From Owenia fusiformis (Eukaryota; Annelida; Polychaeta; Sabellida; Oweniidae), in contig CAIIXF020000003.1 of NCBI GenBank assembly GCA_903813345.2, positions 1,445,609 through 1,509,608 on the forward strand: 64,000 bases of DNA. Direction: 5' to 3'. The translations under genes and the position numbers were made by a program. Positions 20,042-31,125 of the stretch are shown here, one piece after another. How positions within the stretch are numbered: the first letter of the stretch is position 1; every line of letters begins with the position of its first letter. Under the pieces are notes generated by a model. That model made no database searches. It saw nothing but the letters and a program-made list of their open reading frames with translations, and was not told the DNA's origin.

Positions 20042-21246
20042 CAGTGGCGTAGCCAGGATTTGTCAGGGGGGGTTCTAATATTTTCTGCCAAATTTTCCAA
20101 ATGTGCTTAATTTTTGTCAAATTTGCTTAAATTTTGCCAAATTTGCTTAAATTTTGCCAAATTTGCTTAAATTTTGTCAAATTTGTTTCAATTTTACCAA
20201 ATTTGTTTAAATCTTGCCAAATTTGCTTAAATTTTGCCAAATTTGATGAGATTTTGCCAAATTTGCTTAAATTTTGCCAAATTTGCTGAAATTCTGCCAA
20301 TTTTGCTGTATGTTTGCCAATTTACCTCAATTTTGCCAAATTTGCTTAAATTTTGCAAAGTTTTCTTAATTTTGGTCTAATTTAATTAATTTTTGACAAG
20401 CTTCTAAAATTTTACTTAAATTTTGCCAATTTTACTTAAATGCCAATAATGGATACATTTTGCCAAAGTTTCATTGTTGCCAAATTTTCATAATTTTTGC
20501 CCATTCGCTAAAATTAAAAATTTTACTAAATTTTCTCAAGTTTACCAAATCTCAAACAATTGCAAAAGCAAAAAATAGGTAAAATATCCCAAGACCAAGT
20601 TCATTTATTTGGGCAGATTTTTTTAAAATCGCTTGTCACACGAGCTTTATAAATAAATAGGAGCCAAAAAATCAGTAAACAACTCTGTGTGAGTGATCAT
20701 TATACTTGCTCTCTGATCTAACTACAGCATGAAAAAATAAGAACGTTGTAAGTAAGAATTTTCTAGCGTTCACAATTTTGGTGCATCACGGCCCAGTGTC
20801 ACAACAAAATTCTCTGCAGATTTATATCAAAAATTAGACCATTTTGACGTTATGTACAACAATCAGATAATTTCAACTCGGTAGGTATGCCTTGTTTGTG
20901 CATTTGAATTCATTTTGAAGATATTACTTCAGTATTTCAGGCCTAAAGTGCAAAGAGCATACCTATTATCGCCCATTATTGATTAGAAGTTTTTTGTTTT
21001 TCTGTTTTTTTTAAATCTTTTTTACTCAAAATGAAGCTATAAATCTCACATATTTCCATCTTGACATATAACTCAATTGTCTTTGGGTAATCAAAAACGA
21101 TAAATTATTGAAAGACTGCAAAAATTTTATTCAAAGTTTGGAGGTTTGCATAATTGCCAGAAAGGGTGGGTTCGAATTTTTTTAGGCAAGATTTGGGGGG
21201 GGGGGGTTCGCACGAGCCCTACGAACCCCCTCTCCCTACGGCCCTG
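20042..21246. mobile_element. 1.2-kb inverted-repeat element, TSD ATTAA (hAT5-like guess)
   Basis: The left end CAGTGGCGTAGCCAGGATTT and the right end (inward) CAGGGCCGTAGGGAGAGGGG are imperfect inverted repeats. Both lead into G-runs (GGGGGGG, and 12 Gs at about 21195). ATTAA flanks both sides (20037-20041, 21247-21251). The interior holds the tandem array at 20095-20520 and no coding sequence. A CAG terminus with a short duplication fits the hAT superfamily, and 5 bp fits the hAT5 branch; this is inference. Confidence 0.75.
20095..20520. repeat. Degenerate tandem array, ~18-19-bp unit
   Basis: About 20 units of the type ATTTTGCCAAATTTGCTTAA, progressively degenerate to the right, inside the element at 20042-21246. 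Confidence 0.85.
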
Positions 21247-21835
21247 ATTAACCTCTGACCTCTGATGAATAATATCTGGTAGTGAATCTCTCAAGGTGTG
21301 GTGAGGTTGCCAACTTTGGCCGCCAAAACACATAATAAAAAGAAAACGCTATCCTGCAAAAAAGGCCCTCTATGGATGTGCACCAAAACACCAACACACC
21401 TGCACAATACTAAGTTTCAATAAGTTTAATCTAGAGTCATTGTCACTAAGAGATTGACAGATATGGACAGCATATTTGTCCAGAATGTTTGTTGTGACCT
21501 GATTGTCATTCAAATGCATCGATACATTGACCTTTTGTAAAATACGTCATGAATTGGATTTCAATCGAATGATTGTTGTTATTAATTGATCCAAGGATCC
21601 AATTGAAAATCTCAAAGCTAAAGCACCAAAATGAAAATATAGGTATTTAGTCGAGAATACATTGTTTTAAGTGTAAATTGAGAAACTTTACATGGAAAAG
21701 ATTCTTGAAACATGAATAAGTCACAAACTGATTTTAAAGCTCTTCCAAACAGTCCATTTCCTTTAAAAGATTCTCTTCTTATTTAGAGCTCATGGTAATC
21801 ATATAATAAGTTCTCCACTATCCTCTTACATTTAG

Positions 21836-21913
21836 TCACGTGATCAGACACGTGATGTCACGTAATCAGACACGTGATGTCACGTAATCAGACACGTGAT
21901 GTCACGTGATCAG
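21836..21913. repeat. 22-bp tandem repeat with CACGTG motifs
   Basis: Three and a half units of CACGTGATGTCACGTAATCA(GA). Each unit holds the palindromes CACGTG (E-box type) and a near-palindromic TGATGTCA. Function unknown. Confidence 0.8.
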
Positions 21914-22119
21914 TTACATGAGCTTGCAAAATGGACAATCTAAATTTCCCAAAATTCTGCTAAGATCAATATCGATATGTTGTTGCCTTCATTGTAACCT
22001 AGCAGGATGGATGACATTATAAGAACAAGCTGCTAAGTAGACACATGGTAACATTTCGTTATTTCGTTATTTAAACCATATGAACTTCTCACTAGAATAA
22101 GTGTTTCATCTTTAGGCAG

Positions 22120-22355
22120 CTGCTGCTAGGTTCTGCTTTCCTTTGTAAAAAGGAAAACTCTAGTGGCCTCTTGACGCTCCTTCGGTGGCTCCAACTGTAG
22201 GCTCCCACTGTAGGTCTTGAAGAGCTTTGGTGACGCAGCCTGGTTCCCTTGAGTGAAATTTTTTCTTACAAACCTGGCAGCTCTTCTCTGTACCTGTTCC
22301 AACATATCAATATCTTTTTGTCAGTATGGATCCCATGCCGGACTGGCATATTCTA
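22120..22355 (-). pseudogene. LINE (jockey/CR1-like) RT C-terminal fragment
   Basis: The translated minus strand reads PNLEYASPAWDPY, a stop, then QKDIDMLEQVQRRAARFV and, more weakly, LEPPKERQEATR. LEYASPxWDPY...QKDIDxLExVQRRAARFV is the classic thumb/connection region after the RT domain of jockey-like LINEs. At least one stop and frame drift make this a dead fragment. Confidence 0.75.
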
Positions 22356-22363
22356 AATTAGGC

Positions 22364-22450
22364 CAGACAGACACCTACACCTATTGTGCAGACACGTACA
22401 CCTATTGTGCAGACACCTACACCTATTCTGCAGACACCTACACCTATTCT
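22364..22450. repeat. 22-bp tandem repeat, ~4 copies
   Basis: Units of CACCTATTGTGCAGACACCT type. Open frames on both strands over it (DTYTYCADTYTYC) are repeat artefacts. It abuts the LINE fragment. Confidence 0.85.
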
Positions 22451-23428
22451 TGTGGACACCATTACATTGCTCAATGGTTACTCTAGTGTACTTGTGCCTC
22501 CTATTGAAACATACATCTTCTCTCGATAGTGGATTACTGATTGGCATATAGAGCTATGTCATCAATTGAACAACTGATGAGGTTGTGTGATAGAGAGCAT
22601 GGAGCAAAAGTCAAATGGTGGCTAGATTTGTACATAGAAATGTGTTAAGTGAAATAAAAGAACTTTAAAAACACTGAGTACAACATAACAAGTCTGTTTA
22701 AGATATCTTTTAAAAATCAATGGGGCCATTATTTTTTTAAAGAAATTGGTGAACTAATAGGCACTAGGGGTCTTGTCTGCATCAAAATTGTAAAATTGTC
22801 AAGTTTCCAATGTTGCTTAGTGGGTATAGCAATTGGATGTAGCAGATGGTGTTTTAGGCCATTCACTCTCACCAGGGATGTTTGTCTCAAAATTGTATTC
22901 AATATTATTCATTGTTACCTGTGATCACAACTTTTCCAACTAGGGGCCCTTCTCAAACAAATACTTCTCCAACTCAATGAACACAAACTTGTTATCTTCT
23001 GGTTGTTGTGATAATCTGGGTCGCTTCTGTTTTAGGCCTATAGTCACCTATTTTTAAGAATAATATCTTGTTTTAAAGATATCTTAGAACTCGCAATTAA
23101 TCTGTTGGGGCCCATCTTTGTTCATTGATACATACTCCCCCCATCTATAAGAGTCCTGGATATGATATAATTGACCATTAATAGATTTCCTCTGAATCAT
23201 AGTTTAATAAAATATGGTCCTTAGAGCCATTTATAAATGTGTAAAGCTGCATTTTTGAGTGACTTTCTGATCAAGAATAACAAAATGCAAAATACATATA
23301 GGAATTCAAATAACCCCCCCCCACCCCTCTACAGTCAAAACTAAAATATATGACTCGCACTTATCACATTTTAAAACTAGAAGTAGGTTTACCCTTTCTA
23401 GTGTCAGGAGACAAATCATTCCACAAAT

Positions 23429-23809
23429 TTAAAGCATTAAATGTGGTAGTTGCCTTTCACCATTTACACGTTGCATAAAGCCAGGCACATTCTGTGAAAT
23501 ATGAAGTGCTTGATTGAGTTGAGTGAAGATGAGTGGGCAACATTGGAGTAGGAAGTGCTGGAAAATGATCGACACTTTCAAATCCTGCTTGTGGTTGATA
23601 TCTAGGTGCTGAACGATTTGGTTAAGAATAGCCATTATGTCGAGAGCTGTTGGAGCATCAATGTGAATCTGATGCAATGTTTGGTGTAATATTGATGCCA
23701 GTTGTGTTGGTCGCAATGGCTGTTGGTAAGCATGCAATATTTTGTCAAATATAAGTGCCAGTTGTGTTGGGTGCATTGCCCATTGGTAAAGATGACATGT
23801 TAGGTGCAA
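23429..23809 (-). other. Open frame over a 2x ~62-bp direct repeat; doubtful gene
   Basis: A 126-residue frame contains the repeated motif HPTQLALIFDKILHAYQQ / RPTQLASILHQTLHQIH, produced by a DNA-level direct repeat (about 23690-23740 and 23750-23800). No family recognised. Confidence 0.25.
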
Positions 23810-23987
23810 TAATCATTTTAAGCACCATATCCATTTCTGTTTGACACAAATAAGGTATTCAGATAACATTGATAATGTTTTGTTACAGATGCCATTTGTT
23901 ACAGACATCAGCTGTTGAACGCCAAATACTGTTCACTTTTTTGTTGTAGACCATAACAACGAAACGGATCCGTTTCCATAAACTAGT

Positions 23988-24453
23988 TTATTTATAGCGT
24001 GCACTACCACATAGAACAATGAATTTTTTAAGTTGATAGGTACCTATAATAGCATCATTTATCAGGCATGATGTTTTGGTTCTACCTGATGCGAAGTTCT
24101 GTGCAAATGAGGAATCTGGCAATGTAGCTCTGAACATTGCCCCTAAGTGGTCAGCTACTGAGATTGAAATATTGTGTTCCACAAGGAAGTTGGCCCACAT
24201 CAATTCAGCAGTCTGCACCTGCAATGCCAACATGCACATATAGAAGGCTAACCAAGGCAATTTTTCTTAGGGCATTATTAGAGGCTGTTTGTTTGACATC
24301 AGCCCTACTAGTAACACTGTCCTGTTGAGCAACTTTGCAATTTACCTTGTGATCAATTACAGAGCTGCTAGCTGGTCCATTATCTGACAAAGAGGTGCGC
24401 AAGCATGTTACTATATACAACCCTCTGTTCCCAGGCATTAATGTGGTGCCCAT
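23988..24453 (-). pseudogene. hAT-like transposase-derived protein remnant
   Basis: Two overlapping frames joined by a frameshift near 24215. The first has DHKVNCKVAQQDSVTSRADV; the second has AELMWANFLVEHNISISVAD, LGAMFRATLPDSSFAQNF and ASGRTKTS. The pattern (E-x-x-W/F-A-x-F-x-x-E-H-N-x-x-x-x-x-AD-H then FPDS-x-x-A-x-x-F-x-x-x-RTK) is known from hAT-related and BED-finger-associated proteins of invertebrates and fish. The DDE core is not present. The frame may continue by a splice after about 24050. Confidence 0.5.
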
Positions 24454-25059
24454 CCCAGCTTTTCATCCCAAGCAATATCTTTCCACTTGCTTGCAAGTCA
24501 CCAACAATTAGAGTTGCAATTTGAACTTGATGTTTCTGAACAAATCTGAATGATTTGCTTCACTTTCCAAATTTTGCCTCTACATGTAACAAAGGATATA
24601 TTTAATTTTCTTTTTTCTAACCTCAAAAAGCCATCACTTCATTGATCCGATGGTGGAATCATATGCTTGATGATTATTTTAACATGTTTCGTCTCTTACT
24701 CAGCAAATGTGTTGCATCTCCCCTGGAATTGTAGGTCCTATCACCACCACCATCCTCGGGATGAATTCCTTTAGTTTGAGATTTTGTAAGTTTTATCATC
24801 TTGGGAATATATGAATGCGTTTCTATTCTCATCAATGTAGCACACAAATATGCTCCCCCAATCTTAGTACATATCTGCTATCTTAATGAGAGCTTTTAAT
24901 CTGTCTTTTTTAGCTTGAGCTCTCTTTTTGCAAAGAATACATTCAAAATATACATTACTAAATGCATCACTGAATGCGATACCTGCAAAAATTTTTCATC
25001 CTTTCATTGATACACAGTAGAAGAAAATAATGCACCAACCTTAGTTTTCTGTTCCATCG

Positions 25060-25235
25060 CGGCCATTCATCAGTACCCAGCCTGCCTACTAACATGTATC
25101 TTGACGTACTGCCCTGTTTATAAACCTGGGGAAAAGACCATTGTGGGTAATATACAAAGCTCTTAACCTACAAAGCTCTTTTCTCATCAGAATCATCTTT
25201 ATATTTTTTATGCACCATTTCTTTCTTTTAAGCAA
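25060..25235 (-). repeat. Duplicated exon-like segment, copy 1 (pair with 38055-38225)
   Basis: About 170 bp that recur in inverted orientation at 38 kb. It contains an acceptor-like CTTTTCCCCAG followed by an open VYKQGSTSRYMLVGRL-DEW. The third-position differences between the copies (TAT/TAC, TTA/CTA) are silent in that frame, which suggests it was once coding. Confidence 0.6.
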
Positions 25236-26704
25236 AGCAACAAAAAGAATGTATCAGTACATGCTAGTTTGGAGTGACCTTGACGTCTGACCTTTGTAGA
25301 GTACCCATTGACCCACATAGTAAGTTGACCCAGTACGATGACCCAAGATTGAACGGTGGAGGAGATGTCTGGAGAGACAGACTACCGTGCTTTATAGTAA
25401 GATATTGAAAACCAAAGATCTTTATGTAAGGAAAGAAGCAGGATGTCTTTGTCATCAAATTATACAAAATAAATACTTTCAAATGATCTCACCTTCTAAT
25501 CTTATATTGTCTAGTTTCTTCCCAATATTTTCTTAAATGAAGTTGTAGTCTGCCATGATACAAAGCTTTGCGATTTCTACTCGTTCAATTGTTGAACTGG
25601 TCGACCTGTAGTCTAACAAGTGGATATCTTCTGTGTGCCCTAACTGGTTGAACAACCACTTTGCTTCAACTTCACTCGTGTTGATGACATGCATTAAAGA
25701 GAAACTCTTAGATATTGATTAAAAGGGTATCCAGATGTTTCACCCCTTAAGACATTTCACCCCCTTGTTGTTAATAATCAAATACATGGCCCCTAATGAA
25801 TATTGTGAATGAGAAAAGGGCTGGAACCAATCCATATTGAATGTGACACTTTGGTTTCAGCTGAAAAGAAATCTTCTTCCTCTTTCCAAATATTTCCATC
25901 ATAAATATCACCTGAAGTGTCTTTCTCTATATTTCTACTTCTCCATGTTTGACATGATTGTAAAAAACCCTTCCTTTGTAACAAAAAAGATAAAGATTCT
26001 TTTAGACTTTTGTCAGAACTCCTTGAGAGGTTTCAAATAGTTTTGACCATTTAGAGAAACCAACTCTTTGTAAAGAGGTGTATAATATGACTACGCCATT
26101 TATTTTGAGGATGATTGGGATAAGGAATGTATCTACACTTTGGGGAAATTCTGGAGCCATCTTGCCTTAAAGTCAAATTATTGTCAATTTCAAATGTATG
26201 ATGACACTTATTCGCAAACTACATATTTTTGAAATGAATCCTTGATCCCTAACATTTCTTTGCCTCTGTAAACACTAGAAGGTATTTCAAGGGTCAAGGC
26301 TAATATATCTGTGATGGCTAAATTGCTTGCAACATCACAAATGAACATTTTTAGAAATAACAATGAAACAGCAATAGCTCCAAATTAAATGCTTTTTGCT
26401 ATGAAAATATGAATAAAGTTAGTAAAAATGCTAACTTTGAACATGGTGCATGCTCATAATCCGATAAATGCCCCTGTAACTCATGGTCTCCTGGTGTATC
26501 ATGTACATCTTCTTGAGATGTCAGGTCAGATGTATCATCAATATCTTCTGACACAATGTCAGGCTGATCACTCTCAGTCTGTAATATATGTTCCACATCA
26601 TGCATATTTTCACCCTCAAAATCAGATTCGTAATGTTGTAAGTCTATAGATCATACCTGGTTTCATGAATTCTTTCTCAGATTTAATATTATGTATCATC
26701 AAAG

Positions 26705-26735
26705 TACAGGGTGGTCCAAAAAAATGGGACGCTCA
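26705..26735 (+). repeat. Possible solo Tc1/mariner terminal repeat
   Basis: TACAGGGTGGTCCAAAAAAA resembles mariner-type ends starting at a TA. No second end or transposase is visible. Confidence 0.35.
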
Positions 26736-26837
26736 TATTTCAAAAATAAATATTGATTTTCTTGATGAAAACATGTCATATTATATACCATTGGATAGGG
26801 AATTCACTAATCTTTAATTTGATATATCATAAGTACA

Positions 26838-28085
26838 AATTAATTATAATGTCTGTCAGCCAGCGTCCATAATATAAATGGATGTCTGGGATGACATGAT
26901 TTAAAGTTAGGATAACGGTGTGTGTCTGTTTCCTTGGAGTAAATATCTGTTATTGGTTTACTCCCATCCTTAATTGTAAGAACGTCCAAGAACGGTATTT
27001 GAGTATTACTTTTTTCCTTCGTGAACTTTGTATTTGAGTTTATCGCATTTAGAGTGTTAAGAGCATTTAGAGTGTCATTGTTACTAATCAGCCATGTGAA
27101 GAAGCAGTCATTATCCCAACGAACGAAGTTCGGTAGGGATATAGTGAAGCCCTCCGTCCGTCCGTCAGTCCGTCAGTCTGTCAGTCCGTCAGTCCGTCAG
27201 TCCGTCAGTCCGTCAGTCTGTCAGTCTGTCAGTCCGTCAGTCCGTCAGTCAGTCCGTCCGTCCGTCCGGAAGATAACTCAAATATTAGTAGACGAATTTT
27301 CTTCATATTTGGGGGAAAGATGTATATTGATGAAAAGTTTTAAAGTTTTTTTTCAAGATGGCCGCCGCTTTAAAAATGACGGGACTTTTTCGCAAAAATC
27401 ATAAATTTTCCATTCTAAACCAAAGTGATTAATATTATTGTTTGAAATTTTGGAAGTATATTCGCAACATCTATCTATTTCACATATATTCCGTGTTTTT
27501 CATCCTGACCCCCAGGGGCTGTGTATGGGGGGGGGGGGTCAGGAAAAACAGAAATTTTCGCTAATTTGTAGATCTTTCCGAAGTATAGGTTTATTATACT
27601 CAAATGAAAGGCAATTAAGAGTAGATTGCAAATATTGTATCTTTTTTCTGATTCGAGCCTCGTAAAATTCAAAATGGCCGTCTAATGTACGATTTCGCAA
27701 TAATTTTTCGATCCCTTCAACGTATGGCTATATAATACTCAAATTGAAGGAATTTTGGAGTAGATCACAATTATGGTATTATTTTTCAGATTTGTACCTC
27801 AGAAAATTCAAAATGGCTGCTTTGCAGGAATTCGCAATTTTAAAATCTAAATTTTTCAATTTTAACCAAAGTAATGAGTATAATTGATTGGAATTCAGTA
27901 ATTGATATTTTGTTCGTTGGGATTTGCTACTCCGCGGAGTTGCCATTATCTAGTTTAGATATCATTTAATCTCCAAATGGATGTATTCTATAATTATTGT
28001 GTCTAATGTCATCAAGCTGCTTGTAACCATTTCTCATGTCTGTGAGAATCTGGGTGTAAATACTGTTTGTAATACATGCAGCTGA
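26838..28085 (-). pseudogene. Penelope-like element RT fragment, interrupted
   Basis: Translation of the minus strand from 27115 down gives DCFFTWLISNNDTLNALNTL, SNTQIPFLDVLTIKDGSK and ITDIYSKETDTHRYPNFKSC with HPRHPFI. FLDV-x-I...IY-K-TDTH-Y-x-x-x-SCHP-H is diagnostic of Penelope-like reverse transcriptases, and DCF is the end of their catalytic box. The upstream part (27951-28085) continues across the insertion at 27109-27950 as MISKLDN, in frame with DCFF when one CATTATC is removed, but it carries a stop. No GIY-YIG endonuclease is visible. Confidence 0.7.
27109..27950 (+). mobile_element. Tandem-core (HINE/pearl-like) element inserted in a Penelope relic
   Basis: CATTATC occurs at both borders (27109-27115 and 27944-27950). 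The element starts TATCCCAACGAACGAAGTTC, as at 11836. It has a CCGTCAGT microsatellite at 27148-27275 and blocks with AAAATGGC(C/T)G. It ends with an inverted copy of its start (TTCGTTGGGAT) and the palindrome CTCCGCGGAG. A G10 run lies at 27529. It has no coding sequence; it is probably moved by a Helentron-type source. Confidence 0.75.
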
Positions 28086-28427
28086 GCAACAAATTATTGA
28101 AGTTAATACCACAATGTCAATTGGTCTCCCTGAAATAATATACTACATAATATACTAGTATCAAATTGAGAATTAAATCAAAATTAACACAATCAATATA
28201 GTTCCAATATATTTGATTTGATGTAACTTAATGTAACAATATTTTAATTGATAATTAGAAATCAATATTTATTTTCCAAATTGGCATTGTGCCATGGCAT
28301 GTGTTGATGTCATTTATATAAAACTATGAAAAAACGATTTGGTTTTTAAAATTTCTCGTAATTATGTTTTGGGGGTATTTTTAGGATATTTTTCTTTTTT
28401 TTCTAACGGGTTTTTCGGGGGTGCTAT

Positions 28428-28802
28428 TTAACTAGTGTGCCCATTGTATTTGTTTCCCAACTGCATAAAGTTGCTGGTCCATTGTTTGGATTGAAAAGTC
28501 ACTAGGCTTGGCACCAATATTTGGCACATAATTGCATGCGGTAAAATCAGAATGATATTCTGATAGGTCAAAATTGTACCCAGTCCAAAAAGGAATGTTT
28601 CTTCCTCCCTCAAATTACCTCTCAACATAACCCAGGTGAGGTCTGCCACATGTATACTATGTTTATCAATGTCTTTGTCCTTGTGTATTTGGAGTAATGC
28701 ACATGCAGTGAGACTCCACACCCATTGTAAAACGTATGTATCTTTTTTAAACCTCTTCATGGTGCCAAAACTCCTTTCTGGTATACATGTCATGACTTCC
28801 AA
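28428..28802 (-). CDS. Unrecognised exon-like ORFs
   Basis: Upstream half: RSFGTMKRFKKDTYVLQWVW, IHKDKDIDKHSIHVADLTWV, up to a donor-like GAGAG|GTAATT near 28622. Downstream half, in another frame: IPFWTGYNFDLSEYHSDFTA, CNYVPNIGAKPSDFSIQTMD, QQLYAVGKQIQWAH, then a stop near 28434. Both halves look like real protein. No acceptor was fixed between them, so a splice or frameshift is possible. It lies upstream of, not joined to, any known family member; a transposon ORF is likely. Confidence 0.35.
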   Translation of the reverse strand: MEVMTCIPERSFGTMKRFKKDTYVLQWVWSLTACALLQIHKDKDIDKHSIHVADLTWVMLRGNLREEETFLFGLGTILTYQNIILILPHAIMCQILVPSLVTFQSKQWTSNFMQLGNKYNGHTS

Positions 28803-29231
28803 AAGTACCCGTAATTAAGGGTTTTCCTCCTTTGAAATGTTGATTCAAGAGGAAGATAAATTGATCCTAATTTATAACAACAACTTATAATTCCTGTTTT
28901 TCATACTAATAAGGTATTAACCTTCACAAAACTTGTATTTTAGATAATTACAAGCCAATGTAAATGATTTAGATCTCAACTCTAATACGAATGTGATGCA
29001 TTGTGGGAGTTAGTCATCAAAACTATAGTCTCCCCTATAGTGGGTTGGGCAAAACTAAGAAAATGAAATAATATTTTCTTCCTAAGTATACACATTAGAA
29101 TTCTGACACTCACCAAATATGAAGTTCATATGAATATGTAACACCATGATTTTTTCATGCTTTTCTGACAAACTGATCCTAAAATATCTAAATAGATATG
29201 TGATAACATGCCTGTTTTGTGGCCTATTTTG

Positions 29232-29736
29232 TTATACTTTGGGGTCAAATGACCAATTACTGGTCTCAAAAATGATTAAAATAATATTTTTATAATTTGT
29301 GAATATGTGATCTACCATAATAAAGCTTGAATACTTGACTAAAGTATTCCATTTGGGAAGAAAAAAATGTTTCCTACCAATACTGAATTTTGGGGTAGGG
29401 TTGTAGGGGGTACCTAGGAAGTGAAATTTCATATTTGTCCACTGCATACATTTTTCTACATTTTTGATATGTTTTTTAACTGATATCAATATCCACCAAA
29501 AGTCTTGAACTTTTCCAATTGGGTTTGCCGGATGATAATATAACATCTCTAAGAAAACGTGTCCATCTAAAATCAAACAACCTTGCAACTGTGACAGGAT
29601 TTTCTCTAATAAGATTGTAATAAGAAGTAAACCAAGTTGGTAATCCGATCTGTCGAACCATTGCAAATAGATTTTTTTGCTCTTGTTGCCAAAAAGGTGG
29701 AGTACCTCTTACTGGTTGAAGATAGTGATATCCCAC
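29232..29736 (-). pseudogene. Helitron Rep N-terminal fragment, frameshifted
   Basis: VRGTPPFWQQEQKNLFAMVR, QIGLPTWF, then NPVTVARLFDFRWTRFLRDV match the start of the Helitron_like_N domain. A frameshift near 29530 moves to NPIGKVQDFWW, after which homology stops before the HUH motif. It is a different copy from the fragment at 4103-4432, which begins later in the domain. Confidence 0.8.
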
Positions 29737-29749
29737 ATTTTTTCTATAT

Positions 29750-30040
29750 TTATGATATCATCAACTGAAAGTTTAGTTCCTTTTTAGACTTTTTTGGTGT
29801 CTTTGATTTAATGTCAGGAGAGTTAACGATTTTAACAAGTTCAATGTCACCAACTTGATTTTGAGTTTTTAGCTTTTCCATATCTATTTTTACTTTTATT
29901 TCATCAGGATCTGATGGTTTTCTGTTCAATTTTATTTCCTCTTTAACTGAAGGCAAGTCTTCCACTTTCAAATGATTCTCTTTCCTAATTAGTATAATGA
30001 TAGATGTAGATGAGATGTAGATGTAATCCTGATATATCAC
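29750..30040 (-). CDS. Unrecognised Lys/Glu-rich ORF
   Basis: 96 residues, including SVKEEIKLNRKPSDPDEIKV and a basic end SKTPKKSKKEL. Lies directly upstream of the Helitron fragment on the same strand, so it could be degraded Helitron or captured sequence. Weak evidence. Confidence 0.25.
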   Translation of the reverse strand: MIYQDYIYISSTSIIILIRKENHLKVEDLPSVKEEIKLNRKPSDPDEIKVKIDMEKLKTQNQVGDIELVKIVNSPDIKSKTPKKSKKELNFQLMIS

Positions 30041-30738
30041 CTTTTATTAAAAAACAATTCAACCATTACAATCTCTATTGTTATTTAAATATTTGTGTTA
30101 AGATGTTTAAAGTTATTTTCAGGGTTATACCATTGTTCCAGCAATTAAACCCTGATATTCGCTATGATAGAAGATGTAATTTTATATAATCTTATGATTG
30201 GCTGAGGTGCAGAAATATTTTATAACATGGTCTAAAGTTTGTTTTGTAATTTGTCTATTGTTCACATCTTCCCAATTTCAGCAAACTCATAATGAGATAT
30301 ATATGAAGCACAGGTGTTTAATCATTATGATGCCTGAGGAGCTTATTCTGTACCGTACAATACTATTTAATGGTACCATATATTACCGTACCATGCAGTA
30401 CCACTGCCCATATGGTACTGTTGGAGATACACAACTGTATGTAATTTTACAGTACTGTTGCCTGTGAAGCTGTCAAATGGACATGAACTGTTATCTTCAT
30501 CAATGATCATTATAAACAACATGTTTGGGACTGAATCGTTTTATACCAATAAGGAACTTTGTGTGCCTGTTGGTTGTTGGTTGTATTGTTGAGGTTTTGA
30601 TTTAGACAGCATTGTACCTATCCTGTGATCTCTGTAATACCTGTATATCAAAATCATTTTAATCTAAATTTCTATCTTTTCATTGGTTAGTTCATGTTAC
30701 CTGTGGCAAAATGAAAAAAATGACATTTGCTGACTATT

Positions 30739-31011
30739 TCATTTCATTTCATTTTTTTGCAAGTTTTGGTGAGCTAGGGCATCTATACCCTCCAATCCTT
30801 GGTCCCATAACTTGCTGTTGTATCGTGGTAGCTGAGCATTCACCCATGAAGCTAACCTGTCTATGCTGTGTGGGCCCCATACATTGTTGATTACCTCGAA
30901 TAACTTTGGGTGTAACATCCAGTTGTATTTGTCTATTACCCATGACAGCTGGTCTGTCCACAAAGATGTTTGCATTGTAGGTAAATGTCTTCCTTTAATG
31001 CTAGATTTCAT
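30739..31011 (-). pseudogene. DIRS/Ngaro-type retroelement RNase H tail fragment
   Basis: DKYNWMLHPKLFEVINNVWG, PHSIDRLASWVNAQLPRYNS and GLEGIDALAHQN match the conserved WGPHSVDRFAS...LPRFNS...G-x-EAIDAF block after the RT of tyrosine-recombinase (DIRS-like) retrotransposons. The RT and recombinase are not present. The plus-strand LINE begins about 115 bp to the right. Confidence 0.7.
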
Positions 31012-31082
31012 ATTGCTTTGGCGATTTGCGTAAGATACAAACTTGGCCCACCCTAATTGTCTACAGAGCTGTAGTATTGAAC

Positions 31083-31125
31083 AAATATTTTATTTTATTA
31101 TATTATTATTATTATATTATTATAT
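31083..31125. repeat. (TTA/ATT)n microsatellite at LINE 5' border
   Basis: AT-only trinucleotide-like run directly before the first LINE-derived codons; a common place for a truncated LINE to start. Confidence 0.7.

Noticed and set aside
22253-22486. Tyr/Thr repeat protein (DTYTYCAD)
   Set aside because: Translation of a 22-bp tandem repeat next to a LINE fragment.
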